Shown here: positions 37,275 through 44,937 of the stretch, piece by piece | Numbering within the stretch: the first letter of the stretch is position 1 | How the letters are laid out: each line of letters opens with the position of its first letter | NCBI GenBank assembly: GCA_963718315.1 | Contig: CAVQZC010000013.1 | Coordinates: 62,001 to 126,000 of the forward strand | Source: CAVQZC01 sp963718315 | Lineage (GTDB): Bacteria > Actinomycetota > Thermoleophilia > Gaiellales > JAICJC01 | Length of the DNA stretch: 64,000 nucleotides | Reading direction: 5' to 3' | Notes under the pieces: model-generated | What the model was told of the DNA's origin: nothing | The model's database searches: none | Seen by the model: the letters and a program-made list of their open reading frames with translations, nothing else | Made by a program: the position numbers and the translations under genes

Positions 37275-37838
37275 CTAGCGGTCGCGGGTCGGCTCGATCA
37301 GCCCGTAGTTTCCGTCACGGCGCTTGTAGATGACGTTCACCTCGTCGGACTCGTCGTTCACGAACACGAAGAACTCGTGGCCGATCAACTCGAGCTGGAG
37401 CAGGGCTTCCTCGGCGTTCATCGGCTTCATGTTGAATTGCTTCGTCTTCACGATCACGGCTTCGTCCTCCTCAGGGATCGTCGCGACCGGAGCCTCTGCC
37501 TCGCCGGGAGCGAGGTGCACCGCGATGTGGTGTGCGCCTTTCCGTGAGCGGCGCTCTCGATAGCGCTTGACCTGCCGCTCCAGCTTGTCGGTGGCCAGGT
37601 CGATGGCGGCGTACATGTCGGTGGCCGAATCGCGGGCCCGGAGCACGGGCCCCTTCGTCCACACCGTGATCTCGGCGATCTGGTTCTCACTGATGCTCGG
37701 GTTGTGCTCGACGATCAGCTCGACCTCGCAGTAGCTGTCGTCGGAGAGATGCCTGGCGATCTTTCCAAGCTTGCGCTCGGCATACGAGAACAGGGCGTCG
37801 GTCACCTCAGTGTGCCGACCCTTCACCTGCAGTCGCAT
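37275..37838 (-). CDS. hpf: ribosome hibernation-promoting factor, long form
   Basis: 187 aa from an ATG with AAAGGAGG upstream. N-terminal HPF/YfiA domain (about 1-100; GRHTEVTDALFSYAERKLGKIARHL, DMYAAIDLATDKLERQVKRYRER) and C-terminal dimerisation domain (KQFNMKPMNAEEALLQLELIGHEFFVFVN). Long HPF dimerises ribosomes into inactive 100S particles in stationary phase. It is in the usual position beside secA. Confidence 0.96.
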   Translation of the reverse strand: MRLQVKGRHTEVTDALFSYAERKLGKIARHLSDDSYCEVELIVEHNPSISENQIAEITVWTKGPVLRARDSATDMYAAIDLATDKLERQVKRYRERRSRKGAHHIAVHLAPGEAEAPVATIPEEDEAVIVKTKQFNMKPMNAEEALLQLELIGHEFFVFVNDESDEVNVIYKRRDGNYGLIEPTRDR

Positions 37839-37886
37839 GGCGCCTCCTTTCCAGCCGGGGATGCCTGCCGAGCATAGTCGGAATGC

Positions 37887-38555
37887 TCACCGGCGCACCA
37901 CCCGCGCGAGCGTCACCGCCTCGACGCGCTCGGCGCCGGCCCGCCGCAGCTCGCCGGCACAGGCCGAGAGCGTCGCTCCGGTGGTCAGCACGTCGTCCAC
38001 CAGGCACACCGCCCGTGGAGACGGGCCGGTCGCCCGGAACGCCCCGCGCACGTTCGCCCGCCGCTCGGTGACCCCCAGCCCGCGCTGGGGCCGGCGCGCG
38101 CGGCAGACGTCGAGCAGGCTGCGGGCGGGAAGGCCCCAGCGCCTGGCCAGCGCGGCCGCGATCAGCTGGGGCGGGTTTTCGCCGCGGGCGATCAGCCGCC
38201 AGCGGTCGGCCGGCACCCAGCAGACGGCCTCGACCTCGGGCGCCGGTACGACAAAGGTGATCAGGGCGGCCGCCGGCTCGGCCAGCCCGCCCAGGCCGCC
38301 CTGCTTGAGGCGGTGGACGAGCCCGGCGCCGGCGTCGCGGTGGGCGACGGCGGCCCGGGCGGTCGCGAATCCCAGCCTCCGCCCGCGGCACTCCCGGCAG
38401 TCCGGAACCGGGGTATCCGTGGGCCGCCCGCACCGGCCGCAGAGCGGCTCCCGGAGCAGCGGCATCGCCAGCAGGCAGCCCTGGCACAGCAGCGGTCCTG
38501 CCGCACCGCAGACCGCACACGCCGGCGGCAGCAGCAGGTCGAGCAGGGAGGGCAC
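37887..38555 (-). CDS. comF: ComF-family phosphoribosyltransferase-like protein
   Basis: 222 aa. An N-terminal zinc-ribbon (CAVCGAAGPLLCQGC, CGRCGRPTD, CRECRGRR) precedes a type-I PRTase fold with the PRPP loop AVCLVDDVLTTGATL. ComF helps DNA uptake in competent bacteria, but it is widely kept and its enzymatic activity is unclear. 48 nt lie between it and the hpf start. Confidence 0.9.
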   Translation of the reverse strand: MPSLLDLLLPPACAVCGAAGPLLCQGCLLAMPLLREPLCGRCGRPTDTPVPDCRECRGRRLGFATARAAVAHRDAGAGLVHRLKQGGLGGLAEPAAALITFVVPAPEVEAVCWVPADRWRLIARGENPPQLIAAALARRWGLPARSLLDVCRARRPQRGLGVTERRANVRGAFRATGPSPRAVCLVDDVLTTGATLSACAGELRRAGAERVEAVTLARVVRR

Positions 38556-38613
38556 CGGCCCACGGTAGAGACGAACGTGTGGCGCGGGCGCGCGGGACCG
38601 TCGCGAGGCTGTG

Positions 38614-40044
38614 TCAATCGAGCAACAGCGGACCGTCGACCACAGCCGGCAGATCGCCCCCGGCTACGAGGTCTGCTGCGGACATCGCCCGCAGCGGGCT
38701 GATCTCGATCGGAAACGGGACCGTGCCCTCGGCGCTGCGGACGACCCGGGAGCCACACTCCTCCAGCCATCTCGCGAACAGCTCGGTCATCGCCTGGCGC
38801 ACCGACTCCGGCGAGGAGTCGCCGGACGCGTTCTTGAGCGGCTCGAACTCCACGGCCCGGTCGGTCTCGACGATCGCACTGCGGGCAGCCAGCGGCAGCG
38901 CGTCGAAGACGAAGGTCTCGAACTTCACGGCGTTCGGCTGTTCCGGTTCCACCATCTGACCGTCGGCGCCCAGGTAGGGCACGCGCTTGACCGCCCGGTG
39001 GAAGGGCAGGTGGGCGCCGCCGGCCGCCAGTCGCTCGACGAACTCGCGGTCGAAGACGTGGACGGCGATGCTCCCTGCCCACAATGCCAGCCCGCCGTCG
39101 GGAGTGCGAGCGTATGCCAGCTCGTCGGGCAGGTCGGAGTACTCGATGACGGCGTGCCTGTCGCCGGTGCGGACGACAACCCCGACCCGCTCCTCGGGCG
39201 CCGCCTTCTCGACCACCTTGAACGACACCTCGGCCTCGGCCTGGCGGTGGAAGCCGATGAACGCCGGGTCGGCGATCCGCGTCATCGGGTTGTCGACCTG
39301 GAAGTAGAAGATCGTGCTCACCCCGTCGGCGCGCATCTCGTCGAGGCAGCCGGCGCCGCCGCCGGGCGATGTGGCAGCAAGGGCGCGCAGCGCCCCACCG
39401 TGCCCGTCCGGGCTCAGCGCCAGGCGGCCGGGGCCGGCGAGCAGGATCTGCCCGGTGGTGCGGTCGACGGCGGGCATCGTGCCCTGCTGGAAGAGCCGTA
39501 GGCGGTCGTAGCCGAACCCATCGTGCTGATCGAGGAATGCCTGCGTCTCGGCGTGGTTGTCGGGGCTGGTCATCACGTACAGCGGGATCTGCCGCCCGTG
39601 GCGGCGGCCGAGCGCAACCAGCTTCTGGATGTGGATCTGAAACAGGGTCGCGCCCGATATCGAGCCGATCGGGTAGGTACCCTTGGGAGCGTCGAAGCCA
39701 AGCCGGGTACCCTGGCCGCCGGCGACGACCACGGCCGCCACCTCACCGGCTGACAACGCCTGCTCGCCGACCGCCTCTGCCTCGGCCCACCGGGCCCGGT
39801 CGGCCTCCGTTGCCGGCAGCCGCACGGCATCGGGCGAGCCGATCTGCGAGGGCAGCGCAACCTCCGGCTCCTCGACCCTGACCAGCGACTCGACCAGCCC
39901 GTCCAGCTCGTCCAGGTCGAGCCGCTCGATCTGCTCGGTGAGGCCGTTCTGGGCGGCCGGGTCAAGCCGGTCCCAGCCGTCCAGGAGCTGCTCCTGGCCG
40001 TGGCGCCGAAGCAGCTCGGTCAGGGCGGGAGGCGTGTCAGCCAA
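38614..40044 (-). CDS. UDPGP-family UTP-sugar-1-phosphate uridylyltransferase (AGX-like)
   Basis: 476 aa from a TTG inside the end of mtnA. The signature AGGQGTRLGFDAPKGTYPIG is that of the eukaryote-type UDPGP family (UDP-GlcNAc pyrophosphorylase/UDP-glucose pyrophosphorylase), unlike the bacterial GalU. Other markers: YVMTSPDNHAETQAFL, FYFQVDNPMTR and KFETFVFDALPLA. It probably makes UDP-GlcNAc or UDP-glucose, the latter the substrate of the dehydrogenase encoded upstream. It ends the long leftward operon. Confidence 0.87.
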   Translation of the reverse strand: MADTPPALTELLRRHGQEQLLDGWDRLDPAAQNGLTEQIERLDLDELDGLVESLVRVEEPEVALPSQIGSPDAVRLPATEADRARWAEAEAVGEQALSAGEVAAVVVAGGQGTRLGFDAPKGTYPIGSISGATLFQIHIQKLVALGRRHGRQIPLYVMTSPDNHAETQAFLDQHDGFGYDRLRLFQQGTMPAVDRTTGQILLAGPGRLALSPDGHGGALRALAATSPGGGAGCLDEMRADGVSTIFYFQVDNPMTRIADPAFIGFHRQAEAEVSFKVVEKAAPEERVGVVVRTGDRHAVIEYSDLPDELAYARTPDGGLALWAGSIAVHVFDREFVERLAAGGAHLPFHRAVKRVPYLGADGQMVEPEQPNAVKFETFVFDALPLAARSAIVETDRAVEFEPLKNASGDSSPESVRQAMTELFARWLEECGSRVVRSAEGTVPFPIEISPLRAMSAADLVAGGDLPAVVDGPLLLD

Positions 40045-41023
40045 GCCGGTAGGGAGGCCGGTGGACCCCCGTCTCGGTCACCAGCGCGGTGATGTTGTCT
40101 GCCGGGGTCACGTCGAAGGCGGGATTGTAAACAGGGACATCGGCAGGCGCGCTCGAACCGCGCACCTCCCCGGGGTCTCGGTGCTCGATGGGGATGGCAT
40201 CGCCGCCTGCGAGGCCGGCGTCGATCGTCGACGTCGGCGCGGCGACGTAGAACGGGACGCCGTGCGCGCGGGCCAGCACGCTGAGGCCGTACGTGCCGAT
40301 CTTGTTGGCCGCGTCGCCGTTGCGCGCGATCCGGTCAGCCCCGGTGATGACGGCGTCCACCTCGCCCCGGCGCATCAGCCAGCCCGCCATCGAGTCGGTG
40401 ATCAGCGTCGCCGGGATCGCCTCCTGCTCGAGCTCCCAGGCGGTCAACCGGGCGCCCTGCAGCAGCGGACGGGTCTCGTCGACCCAGACCGTGAGCTGGG
40501 GGTCCCGTTCGTACGCCGCGCGGATCACGCCGAGGGCGGTTCCATAGCCGCCGGTCGCAAGCGCGCCGGTGTTGCAGTGCGTGAGCACCCGGGCGCCGGG
40601 CGGCAGCAGCGCCGCGCCGTGCCGGCCGATGGCCTCGCACCGCTCGACCTCCAGGCGGTGCAGAGCGCTGCTCGCGGCGTCCAGCCGCGCCACCAGCTCG
40701 GCGTCGGGCGCGGCCTCGATCTCCTCCCGCATCCGGGCGACGGCCCAGCCCAGGTTGACCGCGGTCGGCCGGGCCGCGGCCAGCCCGCTGCACGCAGCGA
40801 GGGCCTCCGCCCGCCCCCGGCGGGCCGCGACGGCGATGCCGTAGGCGGCGGCGACACCGATCGCGGGAGCCCCACGCACGACCATCGTCTGGATCGCCCC
40901 CACCACCGGCTGCCACTCCGGGTAGCGGTTCTCGACCCGTTCGGCGGGGAGCCGGCGCTGGTCGAGGAGCACGAGCACGCCGTCCTCGAGGCGGATGATC
41001 TCCTGCGGGGTGAGTGCCGCCAC
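40037..41023 (-). CDS. mtnA: S-methyl-5-thioribose-1-phosphate isomerase
   Basis: 328 aa from a GTG. VRGAPAIGVAAAYGIA, HCNTGALATGGYGTALG (active-site region) and ITGADRIARNGDAANKIGTY (catalytic Asp) identify the MtnA/eIF2B-like isomerase of methionine salvage. It isomerises methylthioribose-1-phosphate to the ribulose form. Its neighbour ahcY recycles S-adenosylhomocysteine, so together they recover methionine and adenosine. Gap to ahcY is 27 nt. Confidence 0.94.
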   Translation of the reverse strand: MAALTPQEIIRLEDGVLVLLDQRRLPAERVENRYPEWQPVVGAIQTMVVRGAPAIGVAAAYGIAVAARRGRAEALAACSGLAAARPTAVNLGWAVARMREEIEAAPDAELVARLDAASSALHRLEVERCEAIGRHGAALLPPGARVLTHCNTGALATGGYGTALGVIRAAYERDPQLTVWVDETRPLLQGARLTAWELEQEAIPATLITDSMAGWLMRRGEVDAVITGADRIARNGDAANKIGTYGLSVLARAHGVPFYVAAPTSTIDAGLAGGDAIPIEHRDPGEVRGSSAPADVPVYNPAFDVTPADNITALVTETGVHRPPYRLG

Positions 41024-41050
41024 TGGGTCAGCGGGAGGTGAGCGCCGCCG

Positions 41051-42319
41051 TCACGTGCCCTCGTCCCAGGAGTCGAGGTAGCGCACCTGCTCGGGCGTCA
41101 GCGTGTCGATCTCGACGCCGAGGCTGGCCAGCTTCAGCCGGGCGACCTCGTCGTCGATCTCCCTGGGCACCGTGTACACGCGCGGCTCCAGCGTGCCCCG
41201 CAGCTTGACGACGTGCTCGGCGGCCAGCGCCTGGTTGGCGAAGCTCATGTCCATCACGGCGGCGGGATGACCCTCGGCGGCCGCCAGGTTCACCAGCCTG
41301 CCGTCGGCCAGCAGGAACAGGCGGCGGCCGTCGGCCATCGTGTACTGCTCGACCATCGGCCGGGCGGTGCGTATCTCGGCCGCCATCGCCGCCAGCGCCG
41401 GGATCTCGATCTCGACGTTGAAGTGACCGGTGTTGGCCAGGATCGCTCCGTCCTTCATCAGCTCGAAGTGCTCGCGGCGGATGACGTGCTTGTCGCCGGT
41501 GGCGGTCACAAAGATGTCGCCCTCGACGGCTGCGTCGGCGATCGGCATCACCCTGAAGCCGTCCATCACCGCCTGGAGCGCGCGCAGCGGGTCGACCTCG
41601 ACCACGATCACGTGCGAGCCCAGGCCACGGGCCCGATCGGCCAGACCGCGTCCGCACCAGCCGTAGCCGCAGACCACGAAGCTGCGGCCGGCGAGCAGGA
41701 CGTTGGTGGCGCGGAGGATGCCGTCGATGGTCGACTGGCCGGTGCCGTAGCGGTTGTCGAACAGGTGCTTGGTGTTGGCCTCGTTGACGGCGACGATCGG
41801 GAATCCCAGCTCCCCGGCGCGCTCCATCGCGTGCAGCCGGATGACGCCGGTCGTCGTCTCCTCGGTCCCGCCCAGGATGTCCGGCAGCAGGTCTCGGCGC
41901 TTGCGGTGCAGCACGCCGATCACGTCGGCGCCGTCGTCCATCGTCACCTGCGGGCGGTGGTCGGCGGCGGCATCGATGTGCGAGTAGTAGGTGTCGGTGT
42001 CCTCGTCCTTGATGGCGAAGACCGAGACTCCGTACTCGGCCACCAGCGCCGCGGCGACCTCGTCCTGCGTCGAGAGCGGGTTGGAGGCGCACAGCACGAC
42101 GTCGGCGCCGCCGGCGCGCAGCGTCCGCATCAGATTGGCGGTCTCGCTGGTCACGTGCAGGCAGGCCGAGACGCGGATGCCCTGCAGCGGCTGCTCCGCC
42201 TCGAAGCGCTCCCGGATCAGCGCCAGCACCGGCATCTGCCGGTCTGCCCACTCGACCCGGCGAACGCCGTCTGCCGCCAGCCCCAGGTCGCGGACGTCGT
42301 GTGCGACGGTGGTACTCAT
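41051..42319 (-). CDS. ahcY: adenosylhomocysteinase
   Basis: 422 aa. NAD-binding GYGWCGRGLADRARGLG, substrate motifs SACLHVTSETANLMRTL and FDNRYGTGQSTIDGI, and C-terminal FANQALAAEHVVKL with RVYTVPREIDDEVARLKL. Hydrolyses S-adenosylhomocysteine to adenosine and homocysteine, relieving product inhibition of methyltransferases. The last residues, usually ending K-Y-R-Y, are Y-L-D-S-W-D-E-G-T, a shorter tail as in some bacteria. A methyltransferase gene lies just upstream. Confidence 0.96.
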   Translation of the reverse strand: MSTTVAHDVRDLGLAADGVRRVEWADRQMPVLALIRERFEAEQPLQGIRVSACLHVTSETANLMRTLRAGGADVVLCASNPLSTQDEVAAALVAEYGVSVFAIKDEDTDTYYSHIDAAADHRPQVTMDDGADVIGVLHRKRRDLLPDILGGTEETTTGVIRLHAMERAGELGFPIVAVNEANTKHLFDNRYGTGQSTIDGILRATNVLLAGRSFVVCGYGWCGRGLADRARGLGSHVIVVEVDPLRALQAVMDGFRVMPIADAAVEGDIFVTATGDKHVIRREHFELMKDGAILANTGHFNVEIEIPALAAMAAEIRTARPMVEQYTMADGRRLFLLADGRLVNLAAAEGHPAAVMDMSFANQALAAEHVVKLRGTLEPRVYTVPREIDDEVARLKLASLGVEIDTLTPEQVRYLDSWDEGT

Positions 42320-42338
42320 CTGCCGCGCACTCTAACGG

Positions 42339-43112
42339 CTACGCAACGGCGGTCGAGCAGTAGACCTCGGTGCGGTAGGGCAGCTCGACGCTGTCGACGC
42401 CCCGTGCCTCCAGCACCCGGCGGATGTCGGCCAGCGCCCGCTCGAACGCCTCCGGCGGCAACGCGGCCAGCCAGCTCCGCGACGCCAGCTGATCGACCAG
42501 CTGATCGCGGGTCAGGCGGTGCTCGAACGGGAACGACACCTCCTCGGCCGGCCCGAACAGCGGGCTCTCGTCGAGCACGTTCTTCCAGGCCCCGGAGCGA
42601 CCCAGCCGCGTGCCCGGTGCCTCGGCCACGCGATGACGGTCGGTGACCTCCGTCAGCTCGTCCTGCCAGGGCTGCCTGGGCGCACTGCGATCCGGCCGGT
42701 TCCAGAGCAGCACCAGGCCGCCGCCGGGCGCGAGCACGCGGTGAATCTCGGCCAGCGCCTCGGCCGTCGCGAACCAGTGGAACGCCGACCCGGTGAAGAC
42801 CGCCGGTACCGCGCCGTCAGGCAGGGGAATCGCCTGCGCCGTGCCGGCCAGCGCCATGACGCCCGGCAGCTTCTGCTCGAGGACGCGGCGCATCTCGTCC
42901 AGCGGTTCAACCGCCACCACGTCGCCGAAGCGGTCGGCCAGCAGCTCGGTCAGCTTGCCGGTGCCGGCGGCCAGGTCGAGCACCCGCGAGTCCTCGTCCA
43001 GGCCGAGGCGGCCGGCGGCCCATTCCACGGCGGCCGGCACGTAGGTCGGGCGGCCCCGCTCGTAGGCGTCTGCCACCCTCGCGAACGCCTGGGCCTGCGG
43101 ATCGACCGTCAT
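42339..43112 (-). CDS. class I SAM-dependent methyltransferase
   Basis: 257 aa from ATG 43112, whose ATGA overlaps the SIS gene stop. A Methyltransf_11/25 Rossmann fold: SAM loop RVLDLAAGTGKLTELLA, acidic residue VVAVEPLDEMRRVL, then FTGSAFHWFATAEALAEIHR and LAPGGGLVLLWNRPD. The substrate is unknown. Position inside a sugar-nucleotide operon beside ahcY suggests O-methylation of a wall polymer or precursor, but this is inference. Confidence 0.86.
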   Translation of the reverse strand: MTVDPQAQAFARVADAYERGRPTYVPAAVEWAAGRLGLDEDSRVLDLAAGTGKLTELLADRFGDVVAVEPLDEMRRVLEQKLPGVMALAGTAQAIPLPDGAVPAVFTGSAFHWFATAEALAEIHRVLAPGGGLVLLWNRPDRSAPRQPWQDELTEVTDRHRVAEAPGTRLGRSGAWKNVLDESPLFGPAEEVSFPFEHRLTRDQLVDQLASRSWLAALPPEAFERALADIRRVLEARGVDSVELPYRTEVYCSTAVA

Positions 43113-44080
43113 CCCATCCGAGACTTCAGCTCGCCGATCCGCAGCACCGGCGTCGGGTCGACCCCGCGCGCCAGCGCGGCGTAGTAGCTCACCCAGTCCC
43201 CCGTCGCCACCATCGAGAACGCCCGGCCGGCGACGGAGTCGCCCGGCGACCAGACGTGCTCGACGAAGGCGGCATCGTCCTCGACCAGCGAAGCCGTCAC
43301 CTCGATCATCCGCCGGGTCTGCGCCTGCTCGCTCTCGTCGCGGAGCATCACGGCCGCGAACATGCCCTTCGCTCCCTCCCACCCGACGATCTCGTTGTGG
43401 TCGAGCTCGGGGAAGGCGTGGCTGAAGGCCGGCTGCTTCGCGTTCTCGTTGAGCTGGGTCTTCCAGCGGTAGGCGACCGCCGCCATCGGCCCGGCGCCGT
43501 AGATCAGCGGCACCGTTCCGGCCAGCCGCTCGCCCAGCTCGCGCGACTGCTCCGGGTCGACCTGGTCGACGCCGTCGGCCGCCTGGAGGGCGATGCCGTC
43601 GCGGGCCAGGCCGGCGGCGCCGAACGCGCCTGCCATGGCGCCGAACAGGTACCCGAGCGCCGCCCGCGGCTGCAGGCCGTTCGGCACCAGCGCGTGCGGC
43701 GTCCCCCACTCGGCGGCCAGCTCACCGAGCGGGCCGCCTGCGCCGATCGTGAGCAGGTCGGCGCCCTGCTCGCGGGCGCGGTTCGCGCAGACCAGCGTCT
43801 CTGCCGTGCTACCGGAGTAGCTGACGCAGACGACCAGCGTCCCCGTCCCCGCCCAGGACGGGATCCCAAAGCCCCGGACACGCGTCATCGGGACCGGTGA
43901 GTGCGTGGTGGTCAGCGCGCGGAGCAGCTCTCCTCCCATCGCCGAGCCGCCCATGCCGGCGATCACCACCGCACTGGGCAGCGCCACCCGCTCCCCCGCC
44001 TCGCGGCCGATTCGCTCGCCGGTGCGCAGCTGCTCCGCGAGCTGGGAGATCACCTCACGCATCCCACCCTCGTCTACCAC
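43109..44080 (-). CDS. SIS-domain phosphoglucose/phosphomannose isomerase-like protein
   Basis: 323 aa from GTG 44080. Two SIS folds: IAGMGGSAMGGELLRAL, VCVSYSGSTAETLVCANRA and, in the C-terminal half, IYGAGPMAAVAYRWKTQLNENAK with HAFPELDHNEIVGWE, signatures of archaeal and actinobacterial bifunctional PGI/PMI. It interconverts glucose-6-P, mannose-6-P and fructose-6-P, feeding the NDP-sugar pyrophosphorylase encoded upstream. It overlaps that gene by 7 nt. Confidence 0.88.
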   Translation of the reverse strand: MVDEGGMREVISQLAEQLRTGERIGREAGERVALPSAVVIAGMGGSAMGGELLRALTTTHSPVPMTRVRGFGIPSWAGTGTLVVCVSYSGSTAETLVCANRAREQGADLLTIGAGGPLGELAAEWGTPHALVPNGLQPRAALGYLFGAMAGAFGAAGLARDGIALQAADGVDQVDPEQSRELGERLAGTVPLIYGAGPMAAVAYRWKTQLNENAKQPAFSHAFPELDHNEIVGWEGAKGMFAAVMLRDESEQAQTRRMIEVTASLVEDDAAFVEHVWSPGDSVAGRAFSMVATGDWVSYYAALARGVDPTPVLRIGELKSRMG

Positions 44081-44937
44081 TCGAATCCCCTTCCGATCAC
44101 GCGCCCGCTGATCCGTGCCCCCTCGGCAACCACGCCGCCCGGCAGGACCACCGAGCGTTCAACGATCGCGCCTCGGTGGATCACCGTCTCTGGGCCGACG
44201 ACCGAGTCCACGACCTGGGCAGCCGGGTCCACGTCCGCCGCAGGGTCGACCAGGCCGCCCGCGGGCATCTCTTCCATGTTCGCTGCCCAGAAGCTCTCTT
44301 TCGTGCCGATGTCGATCCACTCACCGGCCTCGCTGCGAGCATAGAGGCCGTCGCCGATCAGGCGCGGAAACACCTCCCGCTCAACCGAGACGTTCTTGCC
44401 TGCCGGGATCAGGTCGAGCACTCCCGGCTCCATCACGTAGGTGCCCGCGTTGATCGTGTTCACGTCGGCCTCGCCGGGCGCCGGCTTCTCGATGAACGCC
44501 GTCACGGCGCCCTGCCCGTTGGTGCGAACGAGCCCGTACCGGCTGGGGTCGTCGACCGGGTGCAGTGCGATGGTGGCAGCCGCGTCGCGGGCCCGGTGAA
44601 AGGCCACCAGCTCCGTGATGTCGAGGTCGGTCAGCACGTCGCCGTTGCAGACCAGGAACGTGTCCGGGATCTCGCGGGCCGCGTTCTCGATCGCCCCGCC
44701 GGTGCCCAGCGGGTAGTCCTCCACCACGTAGCCAAGGCGGTCGCCGAAATGGTCGCGGATCTGATCGGGGAGGTACCCGCAGGAGAGCACGACGTCGGTG
44801 ATCCCGTGCCGCTCCAGGTGCTCGAGCTGGTGCTCCAGAAAGGGGCGGTTGGCGATCGGCACCATCGGCTTGGGCATCTGTTCGGTGAGAGGCCGTAACC
44901 GCGTCCCCTCCCCACCCACCAGGATCACCGCGATCAC
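44074..44937 (-). CDS. NDP-sugar (mannose-1-phosphate-like) nucleotidyltransferase
   Basis: 287 aa from GTG 44937, overlapping the dehydrogenase stop (GTGA). VILVGGEGTRLRPLTEQMPK is the pyrophosphorylase nucleotide loop; PIANRPFLEHQLEHL, CNGDVLTDLDI and GEWIDIGTKESFWAAN follow. A C-terminal left-handed beta-helix of four to five turns (VDPAAQVVDSVVGPET) is present. Likely a GDP-mannose or dTDP/UDP-sugar pyrophosphorylase of the ManC/RfbA type; exact substrate is uncertain. Confidence 0.88.
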   Translation of the reverse strand: MIAVILVGGEGTRLRPLTEQMPKPMVPIANRPFLEHQLEHLERHGITDVVLSCGYLPDQIRDHFGDRLGYVVEDYPLGTGGAIENAAREIPDTFLVCNGDVLTDLDITELVAFHRARDAAATIALHPVDDPSRYGLVRTNGQGAVTAFIEKPAPGEADVNTINAGTYVMEPGVLDLIPAGKNVSVEREVFPRLIGDGLYARSEAGEWIDIGTKESFWAANMEEMPAGGLVDPAADVDPAAQVVDSVVGPETVIHRGAIVERSVVLPGGVVAEGARISGRVIGRGFEW

